NCBI GenBank assembly: GCA_020427155.1
Contig: JAGQOW010000034.1
Span: 1-39,116 of the forward strand
Source of the DNA: Planctomycetales bacterium
GTDB lineage: Bacteria; Planctomycetota; Planctomycetia; Pirellulales; Lacipirellulaceae
Length of the DNA stretch: 39,116 nucleotides
Direction: 5' to 3'
The position numbers and the translations under genes were made by a program. Shown in pieces: positions 15,973 to 24,913 of the stretch; position 1 is the first letter of the stretch, and each line of letters begins with the position of its first letter. The notes under the pieces were generated by a model. That model did not search any database. It saw only the letters and a list, made by a program, of their open reading frames with translations, and was not told where the DNA came from.

Positions 15973-18174
15973 TTACCCTGCAAAGTCGCCCTGCCCTTCG
16001 ATGATTTGCTCGCCGCAGCGAATACGGATATCGGCAGTGGTGTCGTCGACCTCGTTGCGCCCTTTCACGAAATGGGAGACGATCGCTCCATTCGAAATGC
16101 GCAGGATGCCGCAACTCTTTGATCCTAGCAGCAATTCGACCCGTATACCGTCGAATTCCAACCAATGCGGTTTATTTACTCCTTCTTCCAGGTTGAAGAA
16201 GAAGACGAAAGCGTCTCGGTCGCCGAAATGAACTAGAACGCGTAGCCGATCGCTGCAAGTAACTCGCGAAGGCAAGCCAGCCTCAGCAAGACGGGCGGCA
16301 AAACTGCCGTCGGCAAACAAGTTTTCGCGGCGATAAGTAACGTTTTCACCGGCGTTTTCTACCGCATCTTTCAGGATAGTGCATGGCTTTAGATTTAGAT
16401 CAACCGAGGGTAACTCGCCTGAGATAAACAGACGGCCGCCTGCTGCGATCAGTTCAGCAAGCTTGCGTTGTTCGGCCTCGCCCATGAAGAACGCAGTATG
16501 GATCGAGACCGACTTGCAGGATTGCATCCAGGCGAGTTCGGCAGTCTCGAGTTCCTTCATTACTGGCGAGTAACCTGCCCGCTGAAGCGAACTCGACCAG
16601 GGTTCAAACGCTTGGTAGCCGCAGCGAGGCAGATCGTGCCCTTCGACGGCCCAATGGTGCTCGTCAGGTACCCACGAAGCAACTGCTGCGTACGGAGCGT
16701 AGAGCATGTATGCCGCCTCATGTTCAGGTTCGCAACTGAGCAAATCATTGCCGTGCTCGCTGAACCAGGCGTTGATACTGGCTGCCGCATTGAAGAGGTC
16801 ACCCGGCTTTCCATCCTTGTTAAGCGGCGCGTCGGAGGGAAATGTGGGACATTGCTTCTTTGTGACTCGATCGAGCGAATCGTCCCAGTAGTCGGTGCTG
16901 ACTCCAGTATAAATGTCGTAGCCGGTGGCACCGGCGGCAATCGAGACCAGAGTCTGGAAGACAGGTATGATCGGGAACTTGCTGCGCTTATCGTAAAAAG
17001 CTGCAAAGCCCCAGTTTTCTTCCATGTTGATGCCACGTCGACGACGAGCGGTATTCACATAGCGGTCGAAAACTACCTCATCGTAGGCTGCGACGCCCAA
17101 CCAACTGATCAAGCCGTACTCATGTGCGCCATCGATGATATCCTGGTCGACTCGGTTCATGGCGAACCACCAGTCGGAATAGGTTTTTGCAAGTTGCTCA
17201 GGAACTGCATCGGCATCGTCGGGCGTGATGTCGGGGATGTTTTGCTCAATCGGCGGGGTGATTCCTGCGTAGTTAGTGAGATAGGGTAGGTCGATATTTG
17301 TAAAAGTCTTGTAGTGAACGTAATTGTCGCGGCGCAATCGCCATTGGTGCTCAGCCCAGTCAACATAAGCCAAGACATCGGCCGGTTTCCGCGGACAATG
17401 CCGTTCGCGCCGGCTTGCATCGAGTGGTTGTGGACCTGTCACAAAACTGAATGCCGGGAAATCGGTGCCGTGTGCTTGATTGTATTGCTCAATCGTCCCG
17501 TAACGTTTGGTCAGCAGCTTGTGAAAGAACTGCATCGAGCTAGGCTCGTAACCGAGTCTCCAGGGAGGGTCATTGGAGCAGCAGAAGATGGTTTCGTCGT
17601 TGAGTTGCATCGCGATGATAGGTCCTGCCGGGCCGGTATAGGGAGCGACGACGGGGCAGACTGCTTCGTACCAGCCTTTTACCAAGGCGTCATAGGTAGG
17701 ATCGTACGGAGCCGGCAAGATCGCGTTGTCGTAGCACCAGCGGACTGGAGTGTCGTCGAATCGGCGCATACCGGGGATTTCAGGATTGAAGGTAGGAGTG
17801 GCAATGTCGGGCAACCCGCCCACATTGAGTTCAGAGTGAACAAATGGACCAGGTTTGAAGATAGCCAGCAGTTCGAGCTTCTTGATGATTTCGAGAAAGG
17901 CGACGAGATCTCGGCTGTCTTTAGTTTCCCCCGTAAAGTCATACCAAAGGTTGCCATTGGTCGTCTGCAGAAAATGGCGCCAAGGAGTATAAAAAGTGAT
18001 GAGACGGACGCCAATCTGTTTTAGCTTAGTGAGTCGGTCTTCCCAGTGATCGCGACGATCGCGAAAGAAGTGATAGTCGCTGGCAATGGCAAAAAACGGC
18101 TTGCCGTCTTTCTCGAAACGGCAGTTTTTGTAGGTATAAGTCGGCATTTGCTGGACCGTGTCCTTCGAAGGCAT
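15973..18174 (-). CDS. GH35-like glycoside hydrolase (beta-galactosidase type)
   Basis: A 733-residue protein with an N-terminal GH35-like TIM barrel. Signature blocks are ASDYHFFRDRRDHWEDRL (about 31-48), GVRLITFYTPWRHF (55-68), IFKPGPFVHSELNVGGLPD (105-123) and the acid/base region QLNDE (190-194), matching QxxNE/QxENE of the family with E194 as the probable acid. A candidate nucleophile glutamate is in GINMEENWGF. The C-terminal third contains a glutamine-amidotransferase-like Rossmann segment (about 575-630) and a beta-rich end, common in large beta-galactosidases. Expected activity is removal of terminal beta-linked galactose or related sugars. No signal peptide is visible, so a cytoplasmic or non-classical location is likely. 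Start is 18174 or Met10 (18147), which follows AAGGAC. It is convergent with the toroid gene; the upstream 218 bases show no recognisable gene. Confidence 0.82.
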   Translation of the reverse strand: MPSKDTVQQMPTYTYKNCRFEKDGKPFFAIASDYHFFRDRRDHWEDRLTKLKQIGVRLITFYTPWRHFLQTTNGNLWYDFTGETKDSRDLVAFLEIIKKLELLAIFKPGPFVHSELNVGGLPDIATPTFNPEIPGMRRFDDTPVRWCYDNAILPAPYDPTYDALVKGWYEAVCPVVAPYTGPAGPIIAMQLNDETIFCCSNDPPWRLGYEPSSMQFFHKLLTKRYGTIEQYNQAHGTDFPAFSFVTGPQPLDASRRERHCPRKPADVLAYVDWAEHQWRLRRDNYVHYKTFTNIDLPYLTNYAGITPPIEQNIPDITPDDADAVPEQLAKTYSDWWFAMNRVDQDIIDGAHEYGLISWLGVAAYDEVVFDRYVNTARRRRGINMEENWGFAAFYDKRSKFPIIPVFQTLVSIAAGATGYDIYTGVSTDYWDDSLDRVTKKQCPTFPSDAPLNKDGKPGDLFNAAASINAWFSEHGNDLLSCEPEHEAAYMLYAPYAAVASWVPDEHHWAVEGHDLPRCGYQAFEPWSSSLQRAGYSPVMKELETAELAWMQSCKSVSIHTAFFMGEAEQRKLAELIAAGGRLFISGELPSVDLNLKPCTILKDAVENAGENVTYRRENLFADGSFAARLAEAGLPSRVTCSDRLRVLVHFGDRDAFVFFFNLEEGVNKPHWLEFDGIRVELLLGSKSCGILRISNGAIVSHFVKGRNEVDDTTADIRIRCGEQIIEGQGDFAG

Positions 18175-18392
18175 AAAGTAGGGTTGAGGGATAATGAACC
18201 GAGCTCAACTAATCCCTTTGAAGGGAATTGGGGGTGATACAGGGGAAGTCGTCGATGAATGATTCAGGAAGAGTCCTTTTAACAGCTCTCTATGTTGTTG
18301 ATGATAGATGGAGGAGTCCTCAGCAACTGCGGCATTGTCTACTGGACGTCTACTCAATGAGCAAACCAGAGGGCGAAAGTCTGCCTTGGCGG

Positions 18393-19517
18393 CTAATTAT
18401 GATCGATTTTTGCCTCGGGCAGCGCTGCTTTGATGGCGGCAATGCCATTGGGAGTTGCTTGTGTCGACTCGACATTTAAGTATCGCAGCGTCTTAATCTT
18501 GGCCAGTGCAGCCAGTCCCTGGTCGGTGACGGTAGTGCTCCAAATGTTCAGTGATTGCAAGGCAGGTAGTTTTGCAAGCTGTTCCATACCTTCATCGTTA
18601 GCTCCGGATTCGCTGAGGTCGACCTTGGCGAGTTGGTCCATGTGACTCAAATGAGCCAGCCCTGCTCCACCGGCATAAGTGCTGCGTAGGTTGAGTTGCT
18701 TGAGTTTGGTCAATCCGGCCAAGTGGCTGAGCCCCTCGTCTGATACAGCGGTGCGCATGAGATTCAGATCATCCAACTCGGTGAGATGAGCCAGGTGAGC
18801 TAAGCCGTCGTCGGTTACCAGGGCATCTTCGAGGGCTAGGCCTTTTAGCTTCGTGAGCCCAGTAAGATGTACAAGTCCTTCGTCGGTGACTGCAGCGCTG
18901 CGTAGTTTGAACGCTGCTAGACTTTTCATCTTAGCTACTTGCGCTAGACCTTCATCTGTCACATGGCATCCGCGGATATCCAGCAGCCGCAACTTTTTGC
19001 ACTTTGCCAGATGCTCCAGGCCACGGTCAGTGATACGAGTAAAGATCAGTTTCAAGTACTTCAAGTTTGGCAATGCGGCGATTGGGGCAATCCCGTCATC
19101 GGTGAGCCCCGTACTTCGATGAAGATCCAAGGATGCGAGTTTCGAGAGCGATTTCAGTTTGGCGATTCCCGCATCTGTGGCTTGGGTGTTCAACAAGTTG
19201 AGGGTGGTGAGGTTTTGCAGCTTGGCGATATGGTCCATGCTGGCATCGGAGATACCTGCCCCCCAGACACTAAGTGTTTCCAGTGAGGAGATCTTGCCGA
19301 TGGCCTCCAAGTCGGCATCCTGGGTGGGGCGGGTATCGAGGTCGATGGCGACAATGAGGCCTTGGTCATTGCGCTTGATGGCACCCCCTAACTCATTGAC
19401 GCGGGCGACGACTGCCTCACTGGCAGGGTCGTCTGTTGCCGCCGACAGGGGCGACCAACACGCCAGGAGGGAAAAAACAAGCGAAATTGAGAGCAAAAGC
19501 AGTTTTGAGCACGTCAT
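18393..19517 (-). CDS. Exported leucine-rich-repeat protein
   Basis: A 374-residue protein with a hydrophobic signal containing LLAC (C20), compatible with a lipoprotein; an alternative Sec cleavage is after PLSA. It consists of about a dozen 23-25-residue leucine-rich repeats of the bacterial type: TDEGLAHLAxLTxLKxLxLxxTxVT, where the asparagine position is often Thr or Ser. Visible units include ISDASMDHIAKLQNLTTLNL, VTDDGLAHLAHLTELDDLNL and VTDQGLAALAKIKTLRYLNV. LRR solenoids bind proteins or glycans; no catalytic domain is present. The start at 19517 is chosen over 19574 because it begins the signal peptide and follows AAGGATTCTCC. It is divergent from the oxidoreductase at 19760. The upstream gap (19518-19759) and the downstream gap (18175-18392) hold nothing I can name. 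Confidence 0.86.
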   Translation of the reverse strand: MTCSKLLLLSISLVFSLLACWSPLSAATDDPASEAVVARVNELGGAIKRNDQGLIVAIDLDTRPTQDADLEAIGKISSLETLSVWGAGISDASMDHIAKLQNLTTLNLLNTQATDAGIAKLKSLSKLASLDLHRSTGLTDDGIAPIAALPNLKYLKLIFTRITDRGLEHLAKCKKLRLLDIRGCHVTDEGLAQVAKMKSLAAFKLRSAAVTDEGLVHLTGLTKLKGLALEDALVTDDGLAHLAHLTELDDLNLMRTAVSDEGLSHLAGLTKLKQLNLRSTYAGGAGLAHLSHMDQLAKVDLSESGANDEGMEQLAKLPALQSLNIWSTTVTDQGLAALAKIKTLRYLNVESTQATPNGIAAIKAALPEAKIDHN

Positions 19518-19759
19518 CGGAGAATCCTTGGGGGCGATAATCGCAAGGGAGGGGGCTGCCCTATAAAGCAGCATGAATCGCTCTTCATAAGCCTAGTCGT
19601 TGATCCCGCCCGAGGCAATCGGCAGCTGGCACCCCCACTTTTTCTTTTCTACGGGTTGTCAAATGGCTTTCGACCGGCCCTGCCAGTCGCTATCCTAGAG
19701 GCACTTGAATCTCCACATCGCTTAACGATTTCACCTGTTTTTTCGAGGAGTCTGGACCG

Positions 19760-21112
19760 ATGCCGAAGAAGAGCAATCGTCGTGAGTTTCTGAAAACGTC
19801 TACCGCTATCGGGGCCGGTTATTGGATTGCCGGAGGTGTTCAGACCGCACTTAGTAAGTCGCCTAACGAAAAGATCCAAGTTGCTTGCTTTGGAATCCAT
19901 GGTAAGGGACGCACCGACTCGATGAATGCAGAGCAATACGGCAAAGTCGTTGCAGTCTGCGATGTAGACCGTTTGCGACTCAAGTTGGCTGCGAAGTTGT
20001 TTAAGACAGAGCACATGGCAACCGATTTCCGAGAACTGCTCGACAAAATGGGCGACCGAGTCGATGCCGTCACTGTGAGTACACCCGACCATAATCATGC
20101 CGTGATTGCCGCTAAGGCGATGAAGATGGGCAAGCACGTCTATTGCCAGAAGCCGCTGACCCACACGATCTGGGAAGCCCGCCGGCTTGGCGAGATTGCC
20201 CGTGAAACGGGTGTAGTGACACAGATGGGCAATCAGTTTACCGCCTACAATCCAATGCGTAAGGCGGCCTATCAGTTGCGAGCGGGTCAGGTTGGCACGG
20301 TCAAGGAAGTGCATATTTGGACCAACCGTCCTGTATGGCCTCAAGGAGAGAAGCGCAAAGAGTCGAAGCCAGTGCCCGAGAGCCTAGATTGGCAAGCGTG
20401 GATCGGCCGGGCTCCTTTCCGGGACTACGCCGACGGCTACCATCCATTTGCCTGGCGAGGCTGGTGGGACTTTGGCACAGGGGCGTTGGGCGACATGGCC
20501 TGCCATACTTGCAACCTGCCATTTATGGGGCTCAACATGCGAGACCCGACAGCCGTCGAGGCGAATCATTCCGGTCATGACGGCGATAGTTATCCTACCT
20601 GGTCGGTAATCAAGTACGATTTCCCCGAACTAGATGGTCGCGCTCCCTTCAAGATGACCTGGTACGATGGCGGGAAGCTGCCTGCTGAGGAACTATTTGA
20701 TGATGTCACGTTGACAGTCGAACGAGGCGGGAAGCAGGTCAAACCCGACTCAAGCGGAGTCTTGATCATCGGCGATAAGGCCAAGATGTATGCTGCGGGT
20801 GATTACGCCGATAACGGCATTGAAATCATTGGCGCAGAAGAGCTGAACGTCGATTATCCTGTCTGCCCGGGCCCAGATAATGCCGACGAGCGACAGAAGC
20901 TTGAGTGGTTCACCGGCATGCATGATCCTTCGAAGGTCCCGATGAGCAACTTCCCCGACTATGCAGGCCCATTGACCGAGACGATTTTGCTTGGCAATTT
21001 GGCCGTGTACAAGGGCGGTCGCGTGGAATGGGATGCGAAGAACCTGAAGGCCAGCGACCCCGAACTGCAAAGGATTGTAAAACCGGAGATTCCTGAGGGC
21101 TACGAAGTCTAA
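19760..21112 (+). CDS. Gfo/Idh/MocA-family oxidoreductase with a Tat-type signal
   Basis: A 450-residue NAD(P)-dependent oxidoreductase. Residues 5-30 form a twin-arginine-like leader (NRREFLKTSTAIGAG). A Rossmann domain follows (QVACFGIHGKGRTDS, VAVCDVDR), then STPDHNHAV and HVYCQKPLTHTIWEARRLGE. The usual EKP motif reads QKP here, keeping the catalytic-type lysine. The C-terminal domain contains DFGTGALGDMACHTCNLPFMGL, typical of the planctomycete-expanded branch. Substrates in the family are sugars, inositols and sugar acids; the specific one cannot be read. ATG 19760 is supported by GAGGAG at 19745-19750. A strong intrinsic terminator follows at 21138, so the gene is probably monocistronic. 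The SDR and three more oxidoreductases converge on it from the minus strand. Confidence 0.9.
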   Translation: MPKKSNRREFLKTSTAIGAGYWIAGGVQTALSKSPNEKIQVACFGIHGKGRTDSMNAEQYGKVVAVCDVDRLRLKLAAKLFKTEHMATDFRELLDKMGDRVDAVTVSTPDHNHAVIAAKAMKMGKHVYCQKPLTHTIWEARRLGEIARETGVVTQMGNQFTAYNPMRKAAYQLRAGQVGTVKEVHIWTNRPVWPQGEKRKESKPVPESLDWQAWIGRAPFRDYADGYHPFAWRGWWDFGTGALGDMACHTCNLPFMGLNMRDPTAVEANHSGHDGDSYPTWSVIKYDFPELDGRAPFKMTWYDGGKLPAEELFDDVTLTVERGGKQVKPDSSGVLIIGDKAKMYAAGDYADNGIEIIGAEELNVDYPVCPGPDNADERQKLEWFTGMHDPSKVPMSNFPDYAGPLTETILLGNLAVYKGGRVEWDAKNLKASDPELQRIVKPEIPEGYEV

Positions 21113-21137
21113 CGGCTTCGAATTACTGCAGAACTGA

Positions 21138-21184
21138 ACAGGGCGTTCTACTTCGTTAAGCCGAAGGAGACGCCCTGTTTTTTT
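21138..21184 (+). terminator. Intrinsic terminator of the 19760-21112 gene
   Basis: ACAGGGCGT (21138-21146) pairs perfectly with ACGCCCTGT (21170-21178), with an inner CTTCG/CGAAG stem, followed by a run of T to 21184. It lies 26 bases after the stop. The T-run favours the plus strand. Confidence 0.88.
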
Positions 21185-21205
21185 GGGGCAATAGAAGTAA
21201 GTGAA

Positions 21206-21964
21206 TTACGGCAACATGACCCGTCCGCCGCTGGCAACCAGGGTCTGGCCCATCATGAAGCTCGAAGCTTCGGAGAGCAAGAAGTGGACGACGTCAGCGA
21301 TTTCCTCAGCTTGGCCGATACGCTTCATGGGAGTCTGCTCGATGATTCGGTCAATTGTGGGTTGATCGACGTCTTTGATGATTTCGGTGTCGATCAGACC
21401 CGGGGCCACGGCGTTTATGCGTATATTATGAGGGATCAGAGCGTCGGCAGTACTCTGAGTGAATGCAACGATTCCCGCTTTACTGGCGGCGTAGGCAATT
21501 CCGTAGGGACGGGGCCGAAGGGCAGAGATGGAAGACATGTTGACGATCCGCCCAAACTGGCGTTCGATCATCTGCTTTTTGACAGCCCAAGTAACGATAT
21601 AGAGGCTGGTCAGATTAGCGTCGATCGTACGTTTCCAGTGGTCCAGGGTCATTTTCTCGTGAGTGACGTATTCGAAGATCCCGGCGTTGTTGACCAGCAT
21701 GTCGATCGGACCGAGTTGATCGTTGACCTCGGCAACCATCGCAGCGACAGCCTGAGGGTCGGTGACATCGGCCTGTGTGACGATCGCCTTGCCGCCATGT
21801 ATCTCGACTAATCGAGCGGTTGCGAGAGCATCTTCACCACGCGAGTGATAATTGATTGCAACGTTGGCCCCTGCACGGGCGAGCCGCTCGCAGCAGGCGC
21901 GGCCAATGCCACGGGAGCCACCGGTAACCAGTACGGTTCGGTTCTCAAAGTCTGGCTCGCTCAC
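21206..21964 (-). CDS. Short-chain dehydrogenase/reductase (FabG-like)
   Basis: A 252-residue classical SDR. The glycine-rich nucleotide motif is TGGSRGIG (14-21), NNAG follows near 92-95, the catalytic serine is in NMSS (about 144), and the catalytic pair is Y158/K162 in YAASK. The C-terminal PMKRIGQAEEIADVVHFLLS is the usual FabG-type tail. It reduces a carbonyl or oxidises an alcohol with NAD(P); although FabG-like, the neighbours suggest sugar or polyol chemistry rather than fatty acid synthesis. No signal peptide. The frame opens at GTG 21976, but GTG 21964 is preferred because GGAG lies about nine bases before it. It is 35 bases downstream of the oxidoreductase ending at 22000, so probably cotranscribed. 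Its stop faces the plus-strand terminator. Confidence 0.9.
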   Translation of the reverse strand: MSEPDFENRTVLVTGGSRGIGRACCERLARAGANVAINYHSRGEDALATARLVEIHGGKAIVTQADVTDPQAVAAMVAEVNDQLGPIDMLVNNAGIFEYVTHEKMTLDHWKRTIDANLTSLYIVTWAVKKQMIERQFGRIVNMSSISALRPRPYGIAYAASKAGIVAFTQSTADALIPHNIRINAVAPGLIDTEIIKDVDQPTIDRIIEQTPMKRIGQAEEIADVVHFLLSEASSFMMGQTLVASGGRVMLP

Positions 21965-21999
21965 AAGATTCTCCACATGGGGTGCAATAGCCAGGATGG

Positions 22000-23358
22000 C
22001 TAGACTTCGTCGCGAATGACCCAGGGCTCACGGTACTCACGTCGAAGCAGCGAATTGCCTTCGTCGCTGTTGGTAAAGAATTCAGATGTGGGATCAATTG
22101 TCAGCTTCTGACCTCCCAGGCGATAGCTGCAGTTGGCATAATGAATCATGGCGCAGCTGAGGTGCGACTCTAGCACGTCTGCATTTGGTAGTTCGCGGCT
22201 GCGGATACAGGAGAAAAAGTTCTCTTTGTGCTCGGGGTCGGGAAAACGGCCATACATTTGGTCTTTCACCACTGGCTGGCGGTTCTGAGGGCGGACAAAC
22301 ACTTGCCATCCACCGCCGTGACGACCGATGATCATCATCCCTTCAGTGCCAAAGATCTCGATGCGAGTCGAGTTTTGCAGCCAGTAGGGGAACATATCGT
22401 TGTCTCGTACGACCGAGTCGGTTTTCAGGATGTAAGGGGCGAAGAGAGTCAGTTCGAAGCTGACAAGTAGCTTGTCATAATCGTACAGTGCGATCTGGGT
22501 ATCAGGAGACTCGGCAGCCGACTGGACATCGAAGCGACCACCAGTCGAGTAAACCGATTTGGGATAATCGACGCCCAATAACCAGCGGGCCAAGTCGATT
22601 TGATGGCTGGCATCGTTAGCGATGTCGCCACCGGAATAACGCCATTGGTGATGCCAGCAACTATGCATGCTGCTGTTGTAGGCGTGCTCTGGGGCGGGGC
22701 CATTCCACATATCCCAGTCCAGACCGGCCGGGACATTGGAATCCTCGACAACAGGGCAGTTGCCCCAAGGCGGCTTCTGGTTGTAAATACGGCAAAGGTG
22801 AACATCGCCAAGTTTGCCATCGAGGATATATTGCTTTGCCTCCATGTTGTAAGGGGCGCTGCGATTCTGGAACCCACCTTGTACGATTCGCCCATATTTG
22901 CGAGCTGCCTCGACCATTTTGCGGCCTTCCCAGCAGCTATGAGTAATGGGCTTCTCGACGTATACGTCTTTGCCAGCCTGGCAGGCCCAAATGCTGGCCA
23001 AAGCGTGCCAATGATCTGGGGTTGCGACCACGACGGCATCGAGCGATTGGTCGTCGAGCATCTTGCGGAAGTCTTGGACTTGTTGCGGAGCTTTGCCGGC
23101 CTGCGCTTCGGCAATGGGGCCAACTCGCGAAGAGAGCTTGGACGCATCAACATCGGCCATGTATGCAAACTCGCAATCGCGACGTTCCAAAAATCCTTGA
23201 GCAAGATAGGGGCCACGACCGCCACAACCGATTAATCCCAGTATTAGTTTTTCATTGGCAGGAGTGCCTCTGGCCGACTTGGAGTTCGCAAGAATGGTAA
23301 TCCCGGCCGCCACTGCACCAGCTTTGTTGAAACTCCGACGCGTGATGTTTTTGGTCAT
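22000..23358 (-). CDS. Gfo/Idh/MocA-family oxidoreductase with a Tat-type signal
   Basis: A 452-residue oxidoreductase. The leader TRRSFNKAGAVAAGITILA is Tat-like. The Rossmann motif is LGLIGCGGRGPYLA, followed by VVATPDHWHAL and DVYVEKPITHSCWEGRKM, with the standard EKP lysine. The substrate-side domain contains SGGDIANDASHQIDLARWLLG and GTEGMMIIGRHGGGW. This is the typical planctomycete secreted branch, with substrates probably sugar-like but undetermined. ATG 23358 follows GAGGAACTGAT, a good ribosome site. The gene is 35 bases upstream of the SDR and 175 bases downstream of a paralogous oxidoreductase; the pairing with the SDR suggests a two-step oxidation/reduction, though the predicted export of this protein would put the two in different compartments unless the Tat leader is not used. 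Confidence 0.9.
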   Translation of the reverse strand: MTKNITRRSFNKAGAVAAGITILANSKSARGTPANEKLILGLIGCGGRGPYLAQGFLERRDCEFAYMADVDASKLSSRVGPIAEAQAGKAPQQVQDFRKMLDDQSLDAVVVATPDHWHALASIWACQAGKDVYVEKPITHSCWEGRKMVEAARKYGRIVQGGFQNRSAPYNMEAKQYILDGKLGDVHLCRIYNQKPPWGNCPVVEDSNVPAGLDWDMWNGPAPEHAYNSSMHSCWHHQWRYSGGDIANDASHQIDLARWLLGVDYPKSVYSTGGRFDVQSAAESPDTQIALYDYDKLLVSFELTLFAPYILKTDSVVRDNDMFPYWLQNSTRIEIFGTEGMMIIGRHGGGWQVFVRPQNRQPVVKDQMYGRFPDPEHKENFFSCIRSRELPNADVLESHLSCAMIHYANCSYRLGGQKLTIDPTSEFFTNSDEGNSLLRREYREPWVIRDEV

Positions 23359-23533
23359 ATCAGTTCCTCAGGTCGGCGTCCGCCAGCCTTGCCTGATGGC
23401 AATGGATCGACATAGAGCGAACACGAACGGAAGCGGGCAACTTAGTGGTTCAGCTTGTTGGATACTCTAGCGGGTTATCCAAAGTAAAGCAATGATTCGG
23501 GCAGTGAAGGTATGGGTCGCAAGCCAGAGGCAA

Positions 23534-24874
23534 TTAGACTTCGGGTAATGTCCAAGGTTTGCGGTAGACAGTACGAGTGCGCAGGGCGTTTGCTTCGTCG
23601 TCGTTGACGAAGGTTTCAGTTGAGGAATCGAACTGCAATTGGCGGCCGAGGCGCCAAGCCACGTTGGCGGCGTGGCACATGACCGAAGCCGGGTGGCCAA
23701 CGGTTTCTAAGTCGGCATTGGGACGTTTTCGAGATTTCACGCTATCGAGAAAGTTGCGAACATGGGGAGTCGTATCAATGGCACCGACGCCTTCAGCAAC
23801 CAGTTCGTTCTTGTGGGCATAGGCGCGCCATCGGCGGGTGCCAATGACGATGTATCCTTGATCGCCGTAGAGGGCGACGCCTTCTCCCTCGGACTGATAG
23901 TTGTAAGGAGTCCATACTCGCATTTCGTAGGTTTGGACCAACCCCGGAGATCCGTCTGTGGCGGGATACTCATAGGTAGCTTGAAGTGTGTCGGGCCACT
24001 CTTGCATGTCATCGAAATACCATTTACCTCCCATGGCAGAGATCTTTGTGGGCAATCCCAGGGGAGGCTCGCCTCTAGCTTCGCGCACCATGGCAAGTGC
24101 ATAACGAGCGTTGTCGATTCGATGGACGCCATCATTGCCGAGGTCTCCGGTGCCGTAGTCGAAAAACCACCTCCAGTTAGAGTGGAATCGCCGGGGGTTG
24201 AACTGCCGCTTGGGGGCGGGGCCCAGCCAAAGGTCGTAGTCGACTCCCGGTGGCGGTTCGGAATCGGCGGGCCGTCCGATCGAACTTTGCAGGGTGCTTT
24301 CCCAAGACTTTGCAAACAGCACCTGTCCGAGCTTTCCGCTTCGCAGATACTCCATGGCTTCAAGGAATCCAGGGTCGCTCCGAGTCTGGGTTCCCATCTG
24401 CACGATGCGCTGGTGCTTGCGCATCGCTGCTACCATGCGTTGCCCTTCGAGCAGGTTGTGCCCATCGGGTTTTTCTACGTATACGTCTTTACCGGCCTGA
24501 CAGGCAAGAATGGTAGGGATAGCATGCCAGTGGTCGGGAGTGCCGACCACAAGAATGTCGATCGAGGGGTCGTCGATCAAGTGACGAAAATCGACGTGGA
24601 CGGCAGGGACCTTTCCTTTGTGTTTTTCTATCAGTCTTACTGCGTTGGGTACGCGACTAGGGTCGATTTCGGCCAGACCAACGACTTCGACATCAGGCTG
24701 AGCGGCGAAGCAGTCAATAAGATTTGCTGCGCGGCCACCTGCTCCGACGAAACCAACGCGAACCCGTTCGCTCGGTGCTACCTGCCTCGCGACGGCCAGT
24801 TTGCCTAAGGCGACTGAGGCGGTAATCGAGGCCGCCCCAAGTGTGGATTTCTGCAAGAAAGAACGCCTTTGCAT
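23534..24874 (-). CDS. Gfo/Idh/MocA-family oxidoreductase with a Tat-type signal
   Basis: A 446-residue paralogue of the gene at 22000. The leader is MQRRSFLQKSTLGAASITAS with the twin arginine at residues 3-4. Core motifs are VRVGFVGAGGRAANLI, VVGTPDHWHAI, KDVYVEKPDGHNLLEGQRM and FDYGTGDLGNDGVHRIDNAR. The EKP lysine is present. Local identity with its neighbour is highest around PDHWHA and CQAGKDVYVEKP, consistent with old duplication or shared constraint. ATG 24874 is preceded by GGAGACAAGCC. It begins 39 bases after the stop of the upstream oxidoreductase (24914), so the two are probably one transcript. The 175 bases following it (23359-23533) contain no obvious terminator. Substrate unknown. 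Confidence 0.9.
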   Translation of the reverse strand: MQRRSFLQKSTLGAASITASVALGKLAVARQVAPSERVRVGFVGAGGRAANLIDCFAAQPDVEVVGLAEIDPSRVPNAVRLIEKHKGKVPAVHVDFRHLIDDPSIDILVVGTPDHWHAIPTILACQAGKDVYVEKPDGHNLLEGQRMVAAMRKHQRIVQMGTQTRSDPGFLEAMEYLRSGKLGQVLFAKSWESTLQSSIGRPADSEPPPGVDYDLWLGPAPKRQFNPRRFHSNWRWFFDYGTGDLGNDGVHRIDNARYALAMVREARGEPPLGLPTKISAMGGKWYFDDMQEWPDTLQATYEYPATDGSPGLVQTYEMRVWTPYNYQSEGEGVALYGDQGYIVIGTRRWRAYAHKNELVAEGVGAIDTTPHVRNFLDSVKSRKRPNADLETVGHPASVMCHAANVAWRLGRQLQFDSSTETFVNDDEANALRTRTVYRKPWTLPEV

Positions 24875-24913
24875 GGCTTGTCTCCACGGTGTTCAGGGGG
24901 AATCTGGACCTTG

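Noticed and set aside
16468..18024. Two long plus-strand frames (16468-17289, 17314-18024)
   Set aside because: Both are opposite the GH35 coding sequence and have no recognisable domains.
18228..18479. Possible 83-codon plus-strand gene
   Set aside because: It overlaps the 3' end of the LRR gene and has no convincing ribosome site or motif.
22449..23235. Frames of 258 (minus) and 211 (plus) codons
   Set aside because: Both overlap the 22000-23358 oxidoreductase in other frames with biased composition; not genes.
23762..24808. Open 348-codon frame on the plus strand
   Set aside because: It lies wholly opposite a well-supported oxidoreductase gene and has no family motif; it is an antisense shadow.
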